Assembly: GCA_024803745.1 (NCBI GenBank)
Contig: JANJXV010000025.1
Span: 20,576,610 to 20,640,609, forward strand
Length of the DNA stretch: 64,000 nucleotides
Direction of reading: 5' to 3'
Source of the DNA: Megascapheus bottae
Lineage: Eukaryota > Chordata > Mammalia > Rodentia > Geomyidae
The notes beneath the pieces were generated by a model, which worked only from the letters and a program-made list of their open reading frames with translations, did no database searches and was not told where the DNA came from. The position numbers and the translations under genes are program-made. Each line of letters opens with the position of its first letter. Within the stretch, counting starts at the first letter, position 1. Positions 30,597 to 43,012 of the stretch are shown one piece after another.

Positions 30597-30818
30597 CAAG
30601 CTGGTTGTGGTGGCTCATGCCTGTAAATCTTAGCTACTCAGGAGGCTAAGATCTGAGGATAGAGGTTCAAAGAGAGCCCTGGCAGAAAAGTCTATGAGAT
30701 TTTTACCTGTAATTAACCATCAAAAAGCCAGAAGTAGAAATGTGTTTCAAGTGGTAGAGTGAAGTCTATAGTGAAAAAGTCATAGTAAGAGCATAAGGCA
30801 CTGAGTTCAAGTCCCAGA

Positions 30819-30870
<52 letters not shown>
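30597..30870 (+). mobile_element. Composite SINE ending in (AC)n
   Basis: TGGTGGCTCATGCCTGTAA through GCACTGAGTTCAAGTCCC and (AC)n at about 30820-30868. It abuts the retroposed 3' UTR. Confidence 0.85.
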
Positions 30871-31684
30871 TTATTTTTCTTCAGATAGTAACAGCCATTG
30901 ATTAAAGTAAGTACAAGATCCTTTTCCTCAATTCCTGGGCTCTCTATTCTCTTTCTCAGTCCCTTCTTAATGATATTGAACACTGAAATGCCAAAGAAAC
31001 AAACACTTCTAACTCCCTCTGCAGTTCAAATCTAATGCTAGTGCAGCCAGAGAGCTCTTCAAGGAGAAAAGGAGTCATACTTTCAGGAATTTTATCCCCT
31101 AAGTGTGTATCATACTGGGAGCGGGGGAAGAAAGCTGTAACCAGAGTCCTAGTCTAGAAGCCCAATTCTGTTGTTGTTGTTGTGTGCTTGTGTGTGTGTG
31201 GTGGGGGGGGGGTGATTTCCAACAAGTCAGGTCTGGCTGCTTACCTCAATATCCCAGTAATGGTGAAGGGCCAAGAAAGGAGATGTATTTAACTCAGACA
31301 ACACAGGGAGAGTGGAAGAGTAACCGCTTTAACCCATCTCCAGGGTATCACATGAACTTTAGGTTTAAATAGAGAAGGAACTGTGCCTGGATATAATCAA
31401 TCACATCTGTGAGCCATTGGTGCCCAGCTCCAGAAACACCATCTTGGACCATGTAGATGAAAGAGAATTTGAAGTTCTAAAGCCCTGGAATTCTACCCAA
31501 ATTGTAGATGGGAATTGTACCCAAATTCCCATCTTCAGTTTGTGACTTTATCTCCACAGTGCCCCTCCCCCCATACCAATGGTGACTCCATGGGGGGAAA
31601 GCTCCTTTTCCTAGATTCGGCCATTCCACTCCATTTTCAACCTGGCGTCTTGAGCTTTGGCCTGAGCTTGCCTCAGATAATGCT

Positions 31685-31855
31685 CATCCTGTTTCTAGCT
31701 TCCAAGTAGCTGGGATCACAGGAGTGAGCCACTGTGCCTGGCTTTCTTTTTGAGGTAGAGGTCTTACTGAATTTGCTCAGGCTGGCTTCAAATTGTGATT
31801 CTACTATTTCCATCTCCTCAGGAGCTGTGATTACGGATCTGTACCACCAAGCCCA
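31685..31855 (-). mobile_element. B1-like SINE, diverged
   Basis: AAGTAGCTGGGATCACAGGA and TGAGCCACTGTGCCTGGC are the reverse B1 head. Confidence 0.65.
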
Positions 31856-33337
31856 GTCCCAACACCCTTGTCTGTACAAAGGAGAAAATTGAGCATCCGC
31901 AAAGGAAAGGTGACTAGCCCAGGGGTCACACATCAACACCACTGGAACCATTTGAGTGACAACTAAATTTCTGGTATCTTGACTTGAAGCTTGGTAAATG
32001 AATTCTCTGTCCACTGCAGTTGGAGCAGATGACTTTTCTGCCTGATTTCCAGGGTCAAAGCTTTTGCCTCCATGGGAAACTTCTAGGGAGAAAAAAATAC
32101 AACTTTGGAACTGTTCAAGGATGGTTGGTGTTGGGAGTGTAGCTCTGTGGATTTGATCTTCAGGATTACAAAATAACAAAAACAAAAATCCAAACCTAAT
32201 GAAACTAACAAAGTGAAATCATACTCTCTACATCATCTCTGTTGAATGCAACTCTAGATTTATATACATTTCTCATTTCAAATAACAACAAATTTAATGT
32301 AACAGTGTGACATCATTCTTTCCTTTCTTTGACAATGAAAGCTTATGGGACAATGAGTTGTAGAATGTTCCTGAAGCCCGATTTACATGGTTCTTTATCA
32401 TAAACATTTCCAAACGTTATTCAGTATACAACCTGCTGAGCTGTCCCTATCATCCATATTATGTTTAATCTGCCTGGCCCTTGATTTTTCACATGGGAAC
32501 ATCAAGCCAATTATTCTAGAATCATTGAGTTCTTTCCCAGACCCTCTGTTATGAGAGACCACATGTCTTCATGAAGAAGTAACCAAAAGCATAATCAATT
32601 CCGGTGGTAGTTGGTGGTTGTAAAGCAGCCTTCTCAACCATCTAGAACATTCCAATCTTGCAGTTATAAAGAACAAAGTAAAGAAGTATTCTCCTCGTTT
32701 TCCACAAGCATGGCATTGGTTCTTGAAGGACATTTTTTAAGGACACTGTCTACCCCCCCCCACTTCTCCATTGAGTGACTATGACCTTTCCCCCTGTCTG
32801 TCTCATCCCTGGAGAGACACAGACCCTTATTACATTTTCCCAGCCTGGGGTTTAGCTCCATAGCCACCCTCCTGTCATTTGTTTGTCAGATGGGTCTTAT
32901 TTCTTCTAAGAATCTAATTAGGATCTTTTCAAGAGTTCAGCCTGGGAGCAAGGGAATTAAAACCGTGAGTCAGAGCGGGAGCTGCCCAAAGCCAGGCAAA
33001 TGCGAGGTGATCATCTGTTGATTTATGCATTTACTCATCTCATCCACAAGTCCCAGCAATGTGTCCTTCTGGTGACAGCCTCCGCTGGAAGGTGATGTCA
33101 TGCAAAACAATGGAAGATCTGTCTCCAAGGTTAGATCACATACCCCACATTCCCAGACCGGGTTCCCCTGTAAGAAGCGCCACAGCCACATCCATACGCT
33201 GTCTTTCATTTTCCTCTTTTTTTAGAAGGGTCAAAGGAAAACGATTTCACAGCTTCCTGGCAGGTACTGGGGCCATATGACTGGTTCTAACTGAGGGGAT
33301 ATAATGTCAAGGAGCACTGTATTTAAGCATCAGAATT

Positions 33338-33770
33338 CCGCTAGGTGCCAATGGTTCACACTTGTAATCCTAACTACTAAGTAGGCTGAGATCTGAGGAT
33401 CCAGGTTCAAAGCCAACCCCAGGAAAGAAATTCTGTGAGACTCTTATTTCCATGTAATCAGTTTAAAAAAAAGCCACACATGGGGCAGGGAATTTGGCCT
33501 AGCGATAGAATGCTTGTCTAGCATACATGAAGACCCGGGTTAGATTCCTCTGTACCACATACACAGAAAAAGCCAGAAGTGGTGCTGTGGCTCAAGTGGT
33601 AGAGCTCTAGTCTTGAGGAAATCCCAAGGACAGTGCTCAGGCCCTGAGTTCAAGCCCAGGATTGGAAAAAATAATAAAACCCATGGAAGTGTGATTCAAG
33701 TGGACAGACTCTTGAATGAAAAGGCTAAGGGGACAGCACCCTGAGTTCAAACCCCAGTACTGGCCTCCCT
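33338..33770 (+). mobile_element. Composite SINE, ID-like dimer SINE and partial copy
   Basis: The composite head lies at 33338-33470, the IDL dimer at 33482-33672, and a further tail fragment extends to about 33770. Confidence 0.8.
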
Positions 33771-33832
33771 TCCTTCCTTTCTTTCTTTTTTCCTTCCTTC
33801 CTTCCTTCCTTCCTTCCTTTCTCTTTCTTTTT
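33771..33832. repeat. (CCTT)n tract
   Basis: CCTT/CTTT units separate SINEs of opposite orientation. Confidence 0.9.
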
Positions 33833-34300
33833 TTTTTGCCAGTCCTGGGCTTAAGCTCAGGGTCTGAGCACTGTCCTTGGATTTTTCTCAAGGCTAGAGC
33901 TCTACCACTTGAGCCTCAGCACCACTTCTGGCTTTTCTTTCTAAGTATTTGGTACCAAGGAATCGAACCTGGGTCTTCGTGCATGCTAGGCAAGCACTCT
34001 ACCACTAGGCCAAACTCCTGGCCCCCTTCCTTTCTCTTTCTTTCTTTCCTTCATCATTTTTCAGTTGTGAGGATTGAACTCAGAGGGCACTGTCTCTGAG
34101 CTTTTTTTTTTTTTTGCTCAAGGCTAGTGTTCTACCACTTTGAGCCACAGTGCCACTTCTGGTTTACTATTGGTTCATTGGAGATAAGAGTCTCATGGAT
34201 TTTCTTTCCTTCCCAGGCTGGTTTAAACCATGATCCTCAGATCTCAGCCTACTGGGTAGCTAGGATTAGAGGTATGACCTACTGGCACCAGCTCAGGACT
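33833..34300 (-). mobile_element. ID-like dimer SINE then composite SINE
   Basis: Reverse IDL (33833-34027) with GGTACCAAGGAATCGAACC and a reverse composite SINE (34028-34300). Together with the forward IDL to the left they form an inverted pair. Confidence 0.85.
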
Positions 34301-35044
34301 AGCATTTAAAAAGAAAAAGATAATCAAATTATCCCATGTAATGTGGCACCCTGGATTGGATTCTGGAACCAAACCACGACGTTCATTGGTGGAGGATGGT
34401 GGGAAATCCAGATCAAGCCTGATGTTGAGTGAGTACTGCTGTAGGAATGCTCATTCCAGAGTATTCATCATAAAAATGACGATTCCATAACCTGTAGTGA
34501 CTATTTAAAGCTGTATGTAGAGAGTCAAGCATTAGCTGAACTTGAACTTTACACAAAGACCAAAGGCATAGAGATTACTGGGTTAATTTCCAAGTAGAAT
34601 TAGTCCACATGTGTGTGGGGGGTGGGGAGTACTACCCTATAATGCCTCCCTTAAGCTGGCCAGTCAGGTCTTCCAGCAAGGGTGTCCAGCCCCAGGTCTT
34701 TGGATCCCTCTAAGGCCAACAATGGGCTTTTGAATCCCAGCTTTGCAAGGGCCAGAGATCTGTCCATCTTCCCAAGCTGGGAGGGACTTCCTGTTTGTTC
34801 ATCCAGCTTCATATCCACATGTACAGGATGAGATTGCCAGCAGACAAGAATTATTTCTGTGAAACAATCCCATGCTAAGTGGTGCAGGGAGTGGAGCAAA
34901 CTGACATTTAAATTCAATTTCCATCACATTCCCATTGTCTGGTGTCTCCAGGCACTTTAACTGTTTGTGTGCTCATAGCCAGATCACAACATTCTGATTC
35001 GATAGCATCTTCTCACAAGCATTCTCATTTGTCATTGATATGGT

Positions 35045-35155
35045 AGCCAGAGGAAGGTTCAGTGGCTCACACCTGTAGTCCCAGGAAAAGATCAAGAGGA
35101 CTGCAGGTAGAAGCCAGCTGGGGTATAAAAATTCATGAGACCCTCATCTCATGAG
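35045..35155 (+). mobile_element. B1-like SINE fragment
   Basis: AGTGGCTCACACCTGTAGTC and ATGAGACCCTCATCTCATGA. Confidence 0.55.
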
Positions 35156-35524
35156 ACCAGAACATGGGCAAAGGGACATAGGTCTGTCATCCTGAGATGA
35201 CAAATAACCCCAAGTCCACTGAAATCCAGAGCCTCAGCTCTGTACTGCCAATACCTCTGGCACAAATGGCTATGTGGATAGGGAGGAGGAGTGACACAGG
35301 CAGAAATAATGTAGCCAGGAGCTGCAGGTGACATCTCAAAGACCCCTCCAGCTAGACTTCAGCAATGCCAAATCCAGGGATAGTTCAGCACAGCCGGGTC
35401 CCTCCTCCATTTTACTTTTCCCACCAGCCCTTTGTTTTGCCAACCCCTCCACGGGCCTTAAATATACCAGCTCATAGGCTGTTCTGAGCATCCTGCCAGC
35501 CACATGGCTCTGGTATCCCATTCT

Positions 35525-35625
35525 CTCAGGCTCTCGCCCCAGCTCTGCTGCTCACCAGCTGTGTGACCTCAGGCAAGTTACTTTCCCTCTCCACGCCTGC
35601 TTCCTCTTCTGTAAGGGGATCAGGA
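35525..35625 (+). mobile_element. MIR SINE fragment
   Basis: CACCAGCTGTGTGACCTCAG then GCAAGTTACTTTCCCTCTCC is a clear sense MIR core. Confidence 0.75.
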
Positions 35626-35629
35626 TGGT

Positions 35630-35935
35630 CCATCAGACTTCTAGGGCTGTTAACACCAACTTATTAACAAGAAATGTTTTTCTCTTTGTTTTGGATGTCA
35701 CAGTCCGAGGTGAGTGGGCCTTTGTCTTTGGACCTGTGGTGAGGCAGCCTATCATGGTGGATATGTGAGTGGGGCCAAACTACTTTCATAGCCGGAACTT
35801 GAAAAGAGAGGAAGCAGAAAGGCGCACACCCACAATGACCTGAAGACCTTCCACTAGGCCCTGCCTCCTGAAAGCGCTTTCACTTCCAGTAGTTCCAGTC
35901 TGAGCCTTTGGGGGGCGCGCCAGATCCAGATAAGT
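35630..35935 (+). mobile_element. Old interspersed repeat, copy 2
   Basis: It resembles the relic at 8,140-8,415, with TCATAGCCGGAACTTG, GAGAGGAAGCAGAAAGG and CCACTAGGCCCTGCCTCCTG blocks of a common mammalian repeat. The family was not identified. Confidence 0.35.
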
Positions 35936-36689
35936 GCCTACAGCATCAGGGGCATTCTGAGGAGTTCACCCTTGGAGAGATGCTGAATGATGGGTGCATG
36001 GCTGGAAACTTGGCCCACAGGACTAGTACTGGGCAGGCCCAGGCCTCGTGGCTCCTTCCTGAGAGTCTAACCAAGACCTCTTGGCTCCAGGCCAAATCCT
36101 ATCCAAGGAGGCTGGTGTCAGAGGGCTAGGCCGGAAGTCCACATCCTGCCATTGTCACACACACACACACCATCCCTAAGCCAGCAATGATGTCATGTGG
36201 TGGAGACTGAAGAGCTTATTTTGAAGGGATGGTGAGGGAGGGTGGGGGCGGGTTCTCAGGGCATCCCTTCTAGTCACTTGGGGATACCAAATGGAGAAAG
36301 TTTTGACTGAACTTTTAAGGGGGTGTATAAAGATCTTTATTTCCTCTCTTTTTTTTTTTCCTTTTTACGCTGATTTTAGTGAGTTTACATTTCACATAAT
36401 ACACAAGCTATTTCCATTATAAGAGAAAAACAAAAACCCATTCAGGGCAGGTTCAGAGACTTCTAGATTCCTGCTGATGAGCTCAGCTCCTGACCTATCT
36501 AAATTACCTTTGCCTTGCCCAACCCTCTGCAAAACTTCTAAGGAACCCTGAAAAACTCCCCCTCCCCCAAATACTCTGAAAATCACAATGCCAGCCCCTC
36601 GGAGATCCAGACAACCTCAGAGGCCCATTACTCTGCAGCAGAGCCTCCTACAGAAAGAGCCTCCACAAATAGCTTAATAGTATTATTAA

Positions 36690-36835
36690 TGAGTGCTAAT
36701 TATGTTCTGCTTTGCCAGATGCCCTGCAGGCTGTATGTTATTTAACCACAGAATGGCTTGAAGGAAAGGTTTCATTCCACAGATGAGGAAACAGAGGCTG
36801 AGAAAGTCAAAGGACTTCCCTAAAGTTCTGAAGTC
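36690..36835 (-). mobile_element. MIR SINE fragment
   Basis: ACAGATGAGGAAACAGAGGC then TGAGAAAGTCAAAGGACTTC matches antisense MIR. Confidence 0.65.
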
Positions 36836-37672
36836 CTCTTCCCCCTGGCCCGTGTCCTCTCCCCCCTGGCCTGTGTCCTCTCCAGAATTGTCTGCTGCCA
36901 CCCAACTTTGCCCACCCACCCCCACACACACCTGCCACTTCACCTTGCCAGAACTCTTTGCCGCTGTGAGCCTGACATCACTTTCTTACAGGAAGGCCCA
37001 ATCAAGGTGACCAGATGCCCAGCTTGCCTGGAACTCAGGGCCTCTCAGGGCCATAAGGAGCTCAGTGCTATAAGGTAGAATGTTCTGGATGATGGACTGA
37101 GACGTGGAGGACATCTTGGCCAAAGCCAGTCTGCACTGGAAGCAAAATCCAATGCAGGCTTGGGCCTCCAGCTCCACTGCAATCCATGAGCAAGCAGGTC
37201 AGTGCTGCACAGCCCGACCTACCCCTTTTGAACTTGGCAACAGACAACCTTCACCTCTTGCTCTGCAACTTCCCCCCCCCCCCACCCAGTCATCTTCCTA
37301 GGTAGAGTCTGCAGAGACCCAGCAAGGTTCAAGTTAAGTGCTCCTTTAAAACAACCTCAATCAGTCCCTTGACCAAAGCCTGGGCTCAGGAAGCAAGGTA
37401 TCTCCCTAAGTGTCATCATCTTGCTGCTAAAAGAAAATGCCCCAGCTTCCATCTCTCCATCCCTTCCCTCCTCCCCTGCCCTCCTTTTCCCCTCCTTTCC
37501 ATCTCACCAGCCACCCCTTCCTTCCGACCCTGCCTGACTACACTTTTTCTGCCTAATTTTAAGAGGATGCACCACTTCTCCTTCAGTTTCACTGAGTGTT
37601 TTGGTTCAAGATTAGCCCTGTAACCACTTTAAACCATAGAGTGGCTAACTGGAGATAAGAGGAGCTAGGATT

Positions 37673-37873
37673 GGGCTGGGAGTTTGGCCTAGTGGTTAAA
37701 GTGCTTGCCTAGCATGCATGAAAACCCGGGTTCGATTCCTCGGTACCACATACATAGAAAAAAAGCTGGAAGTGGTGCTGAGGCTCAAGTGGTAGAGCTC
37801 TAGCCTTGAGAAAGTCCAATGACAGTGCTCAGGCCCTGAGCTTAAGCCCACGACTGGCAAAAAAAAAAAAAAA
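37673..37873 (+). mobile_element. Young ID-like dimer SINE with perfect 16-bp target duplication
   Basis: AAGAGGAGCTAGGATT occurs at 37657-37672 and 37874-37889. The element runs from GGGCTGGGAGTTTGGCC to the A tail. It is inserted in an older reverse SINE. Confidence 0.93.
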
Positions 37874-37979
37874 AAGAGGAGCTAGGATTATAGGCGTGAT
37901 CTTTTTTTCTTGGACTCACACAACTCACTCTGATCGCAGGATCTCAGTAACAGCCACAGATAATACATGAAGGAATGAG

Positions 37980-38065
37980 TGGCCCTGTGTTTCCAGTACA
38001 ACTTCATGTATGCAAACACATGACAGGCTGGATCCGGCCCATAGATTCTGACCTCGGGTACTGTG
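37980..38065 (-). mobile_element. Old DNA-transposon-type relic, inverted
   Basis: TGTTTCCAGTACAACTTCAT followed by GGCTGGATCCGGCCCATAG is a divergent reverse copy of the same family as 22,845-22,965. Confidence 0.45.
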
Positions 38066-39239
38066 CTAGCTACCAGGGGATGTGCAGAGTTCATGAGTGG
38101 GTGCACATGCAAGCACACACATGTGAACACACACACACATGTCTCCATGTGATGCCTGTCTCAAATGCATCCTCCGTCATGGGCCCTCAGTAAGCTACAA
38201 GTTTATTCCAGACAATTTCAACACAGCCATCCTGGGACTTCCTGTTCTCTATTCTGGGAAGAAAAAGGAAGTCTGGGAACAAACCAAGAGAAGAAGGAGC
38301 TGGTGAGTCCTTGTCATTCGCAGCTGGTTTAAGTTTGGCAAGAAGCCAGGGTGGGTGGCTGGGCCTTCTCCTCTGCTGGGATGGCATGAAGTCACCCTCT
38401 GGGGCAGGGTGTGGGGGTGTGGGGAGGGAGAATTAGCTTCTAATGGAAGGATGAGAATGGGGGGGGGGAGCTTTGCCCCCTCCCCATTGTGGTTGGCATT
38501 TCCAGGCAACTGGTAAACATTTTGACCCTCCCTCTGGGACTTCTGAGGGGCTGTTTCCGGCCTGCCTGGACTCCTGGCCTGGACTTAAAGGGCCAGAGCA
38601 CCACCAAGGCTGCTGTGGGTTCTGCAGAAGCAGCAGATGTACTTTCTCATTTCTGTTTTCACATCCTTCGGCAGGGATGAGCTCATTCCGCGCCCCCTCT
38701 ACTTCCCCATAAAGTAAAAGGGGGCTGATCAAAACAGTCCCCTTCTGGGCCTGTGGCAGTGAGAATGGTGTGTGTATGGGGGGAGGGGGGAAGATGAGTT
38801 CAGGGTTTGGGAGTTTTGTGGCATTATGAAACTTAGTGTGGATAATGCTGGGATTTAAGGTTTTAGGCTCACCCTCCCCATCCCACCCTTACCACCCCTG
38901 CCCCTGCCCCCTAGGTTCTGCAGCCTCATACAAACTGGGTTCTTTGCCTCAGAGCAAGCTCCCTCTGTTAGTTATTGGGCTCTCATTCACATGTGTACTT
39001 CAAAGAAACCAGACAGTTCCAGTTCCCCAAGCACACTGTCCAGTTAGCCAGCCCCACTTCCAGCTCGTAGTTGATGGCACCTAGTGGTTGCGTACTAGTT
39101 CTGGGTAAATCAGGAGCCCTGGTCAGGGGCTGGTGCACTGGTTAGGTTAAGTTCTGCCTCAAAAACAAAGAACTCCACCTTCCATGCAGCTTCTGAGGCC
39201 TAAAGTGGAGAAGGTGGACTTCTCATGCAAACTCTAGTA

Positions 39240-39424
39240 TAAACCAGGGGACCTTGCATGCATGAAGCCCTGGGTTCCATTCCTCAGTCCCACAAGCATA
39301 GAAAAAGCAGGAAGTATCCCTGGGGCTCCAGTGGTAGGGTGCTGGCCTTGAGCAAAAGAAGCTCAGGGACTGTGCCTAAGCCCTGAGTTCAAGCCCCAGG
39401 ACTGGCAAAAAAAAATATGCTTTT
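39240..39424 (+). mobile_element. ID-like dimer SINE, 5'-damaged
   Basis: CTTGCATGCATGAAGCCCTG through CCCAGGACTGGC and an A run. Confidence 0.75.
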
Positions 39425-39438
39425 GAAAATTAGGCCTA

Positions 39439-39642
39439 GGGCTGGGAGTGTGGCCTAGTGGTAGAGTGCTTGCCTAGCATGCACGAAGACCCGGGTTCGA
39501 TTCCTCAGTACCACACACATAGCAAAAAGCTAGAAGTGGCACTGTGGCTCAAGTGGTAGAGCTCTAGCCTTGAGAAAGTCCAAGGACAGTGCTCAGGCCC
39601 TGAGCTCAAGCCCAAGACTGGCAAAAAAAAAAAAGAAAAAAA
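39439..39642 (+). mobile_element. Young ID-like dimer SINE with perfect 14-bp target duplication
   Basis: GAAAATTAGGCCTA occurs at 39425-39438 and 39643-39656. The body is close to that of the 37673 copy. Confidence 0.93.
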
Positions 39643-39829
39643 GAAAATTAGGCCTAATAACCATACCTCAGAGATTCTGAGGGGATTAGCTTGAACCCTC
39701 AGGAATGTAAAACTGTGCATGCTCAAGTCCCTTACATAGCATGACAGTGTTGGTGTGGGTTATGGGTAGCCTCTCCTATACTTTGTCATCTCAACATGAC
39801 TTACAATAAAACATTACTTACAATAACTA

Positions 39830-39975
39830 ACTGTGGTGCAAAGCTATTGGAATGATTGTTATACTGTTTTAGAGGCTAAAGACGAGCAAGAAATCTGCAC
39901 ATGTTCCATCTGCAGTTGGTTGAATGCACAGATGAAGAATCCACAGATAACGGAGAGTTGGCAGTATTTATCAGA
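39830..39975 (+). mobile_element. Possible old mammalian-wide repeat relic
   Basis: TTGGTTGAATGCACAGATGA, then AATCCACAGATAACGGAGAG, resembles a repeat pattern common in mammals. The family is uncertain. Confidence 0.35.
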
Positions 39976-40024
39976 GGAAAACAATAAGACTAATCAGCAC
40001 ACGTCTTCTGCTTAGAATATGGAA

Positions 40025-40320
40025 CAATGGGTTGGGTGCAGTGGCTCATGCTTGTAATCCCAGCTAGTCTGAATGGAATGGGAGAGACTGGGAGGATTGC
40101 AGGTTGAGGCTAGACAGGAAAAAGGAAAAAGTAGTAAAACTCCATCTCAACAGACAAATCAGTCGTGGCAGACCACACCTGCAATGCCAGGAATTTAGTT
40201 CAAGGCTAATCCCTGAGAACCAACCTGAAAAATAACTAAAGCAAAAAGGGCTGGGTGTGGGGGGTGATGCTGCTAAAGCAGTAGAGCACCTGCCTAGCAA
40301 GTATAACACCCTGAGTTAAC
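40025..40320 (+). mobile_element. B1-like SINE, extended and diverged
   Basis: TGGGTGCAGTGGCTCATGC starts it; AGTAGAGCACCTGCCTAGCA lies in its tail. Confidence 0.65.
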
Positions 40321-40519
40321 TAAAACAAAAAGAAAAACCGCAATTTCTTACCATGCACTATCCTTAAGGCTTCTCAACTCCAAATGCATCATGGCTGATA
40401 CATGCTTTGAAGGTTCCATTTTTGATGGACAGAAGCTCAGCAGAGGAATAGCTTCTAACTCAAGAAGACCAATGATTAAATAAACCAGGAAGATAAAAAA
40501 CAACAAAAACAACACTTGG

Positions 40520-41038
40520 AGAAACCAGGTGCCTGTGACTCATGCCTGTGCTGTAATCCTAGCTACTCAGGAGGCTGAGATCTGAGGATCCCAGTCCAAA
40601 GCCAGTTTGGACAGGAAAGCCTGTTAGACTCTTGGTTTTGTTTTTGTTTGGGTCATGGGGCTTGACCTCAGTCTGGTCGATGTCCCTGGGCTCTTCAGCT
40701 CAAAGCTACTGCCCTACCCTTGAGCCAAGCCCCACTTCCCATTTTCTAGAGGTTAATTGGAGATAAAGAGTCTCAGGTCCTTTTGTGCCTGGGCTGGCTT
40801 TGAACCTTGACCCTCAGATCTCAGCCTCCTGAATAGTTAGGATTACAGTCATGAGTCACCATGCCCCGGCTCTGTGAGACTCTTATCTTCAACTAGCTAC
40901 CAAACACAAATTGGCTCAAGTGGTAGAGCAAAGAATAAAAAAAAAAAAAAAAAAAAAAAGCTCAAGGACAGAACCCAGGACCTGAGTTCAAGTCCCAGGT
41001 TTGGCATGCACATATATGGCCCCACGCGCATGCGCGCA

Positions 41039-41085
<47 letters not shown>
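40520..41085 (+). mobile_element. Composite SINE split by a reverse composite SINE
   Basis: The outer element's 5' part (40520-40633) and 3' part (40872-41085) are separated by a reverse SINE (40634-40871). The duplication is CTGTTAGACTCTT / CTGTGAGACTCTT. The outer tail ends in a GCGCAC then (AC)n run. Confidence 0.85.
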
Positions 41086-41092
<7 letters not shown>

Positions 41093-41884
41093 GTCAACAG
41101 GTTCTGTAACCCCCTTTGTTTCTCTCTTTGTGAACTCATGAGAGAGTGGATTCCGTGTGCTGTATGCTTTAGAACAGTCCTACTTCTTGAAAACTAAATA
41201 AAACACACCCAACAACTTTCCCATACCCCCAGGGAGCCGGGGGTGGGGGAGGACGGAAGATAGATGGACAGGCGCTCCTACACAACCCGTGGTTAATCAA
41301 CCTGTGGCTACAGGTTTTCCAATTCACCTGGCAGAGCTATCACTCCTCCTAGTCTGTCTCCAAGATCGCATCTCAGACTAAGCCTGACTGTTTACAATTC
41401 AAAATGGGCCCCAAGGCATCTGGGGAAGATTTGTGGGCAAAGTTCTTGAGCTATAAATTAGCCACAGGCCAAGGCTTGCAGTGTGTTTAGGAAGAGGGGG
41501 AGGAGGAAAGAGAGAGGAAAGGTAGAAAGCTTCTGGTTCCAGAAGGCTTGGCCGTGTCATGCTGACATACACTTGGCATGCCTCTCACCCGGTGCCAGGT
41601 CTGTGTTACCAGGGATTCCTCCAGCCTGACTTGGAAAGATTGCCACCGAACCAGCTGTGCAGAGTCGAGGGCAAGGTGAGCGAGCTCTCCCCACAGATTA
41701 GGCTTCACTTGAGGCAATGGTGTGTACAAGTTCCTTTATTGAAACAGCAAAATGAATAAGAACAAGGTTCCCAAGCAACCAGAGGATTCAAAGTGCACAT
41801 TTATTCCAACTCCAAATAGAAGAGAGGTGGCTGGCCTAGACCGCCAGGACCATGGAAATTTGGTGTGATTAAAAAATGCCTACA

Positions 41885-42130
41885 ATCATTTGGGCACAGT
41901 GGCTCATACCTGTAATCCCAGCTACTCAGGAGACTGAGATCTGAGAATCAAGGTTCAAAGCCAGTCCAGGCAGATAAATACATCGAGAGACTTTAAAAAA
42001 AATCTCCAATCAGTCATCAAAAAGCTGGAAGTAGAGCTGTTTGGTCAAGTGGTAGAGCACCAATCCTTGAGCAAAAAAGCCAAGGGACAGCACAAGGCCC
42101 TGGGTTCAAGTTCCAGTACCGGCACACACA
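41885..42130 (+). mobile_element. Composite SINE
   Basis: GCTCATACCTGTAATCCCAG through GGGTTCAAGTTCCAGTACC. Confidence 0.85.
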
Positions 42131-42744
42131 CAAATTGCCTTTAATCTTACAGTTACATAGCAGCTGAATCCTATGGATTCACTCTTTGGTCTTTTATTTA
42201 TTTAATTTTTTTTGAAGAAAATTCACGTTAAGACAGTCCCATCATACTGCATCATCACACTTATTGTGGGATCACAGGAGTCACTTTTTTAAAAATCTCA
42301 ATAAAATAGGAGGAATGTTTTAAGTCAGGTGATTAAGTCAAGGCACTTTGTTTTGTTTTTAAGCTAAAGGTGCTGAAAATATTCCTGACTATCTGATACT
42401 CCACAACCCAGGTTATATATCTTTAGTTTTTTGTCCCCCCCCCATGTAAATCATCATCTTCCAACCTATGCTTCTAGTCTTTCCCAACCCCATCACATAC
42501 TTTACAGGCATGAAAAATACACTGATGCGTTTCGGTTACGGACAAGCGATTGTTTAAAAAGAAAAACCAAAAACTAACATACCACCACAAGGATAACACT
42601 AAATCTGTTGTCCTTTTTGGGGACCCTGTAGGTGAACTTGCTTTCCCCATGGGAAGAAAGCTTCCTGTGCCTGGATAAAGAGCAGAAAATATCTTCATCC
42701 AGGTCAAAGCCACATGGTGTGACAGGAAAAAGGGTCTATACTAA

Positions 42745-43012
42745 AATTTATGCCAAGTGATATCCCATCTACTCAGGCTGAGAGCTGAGGACCAAGGTTT
42801 GAAGTCAGCGTGGGCAGGAGAGTCTGTGAGACTCTTACTCCCAACTAACCACCAAAAAGCTGGAAGAAGAGCTGTGGCTCAAGCGGTAGAGCCTTGAAGC
42901 CTTGAAGAGTGGGTAGGGAGAGTAGGAAGGAGGGAGGGAGGGAAAGAAGGAAGGGAGGGAGAGAAGGAAGGGAGGAAAGGAGGGAAGGAAGGAAGGAAGG
43001 AAAAAGAAGAAA
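42745..43012 (+). mobile_element. Composite SINE followed by (GGAA/GGGA)n
   Basis: The SINE (42745-42910) with GAGCTGTGGCTCAAGCGGTA runs into a purine-rich tract to 43012. Confidence 0.75.

Larger units (their letters stand above)
25901..42190. other. Intergenic region between SYT17 and ITPRIPL2
   Basis: About 16 kb lie here in which I recognise no coding exon. The region holds SINEs of both families, an L1M 3' end (28195-28613), a retroposed 3' UTR (30275-30587), MIR relics and CA repeats. Some of it could be distal SYT17 5' exons or enhancer DNA, which cannot be judged from one sequence. Confidence 0.7.
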
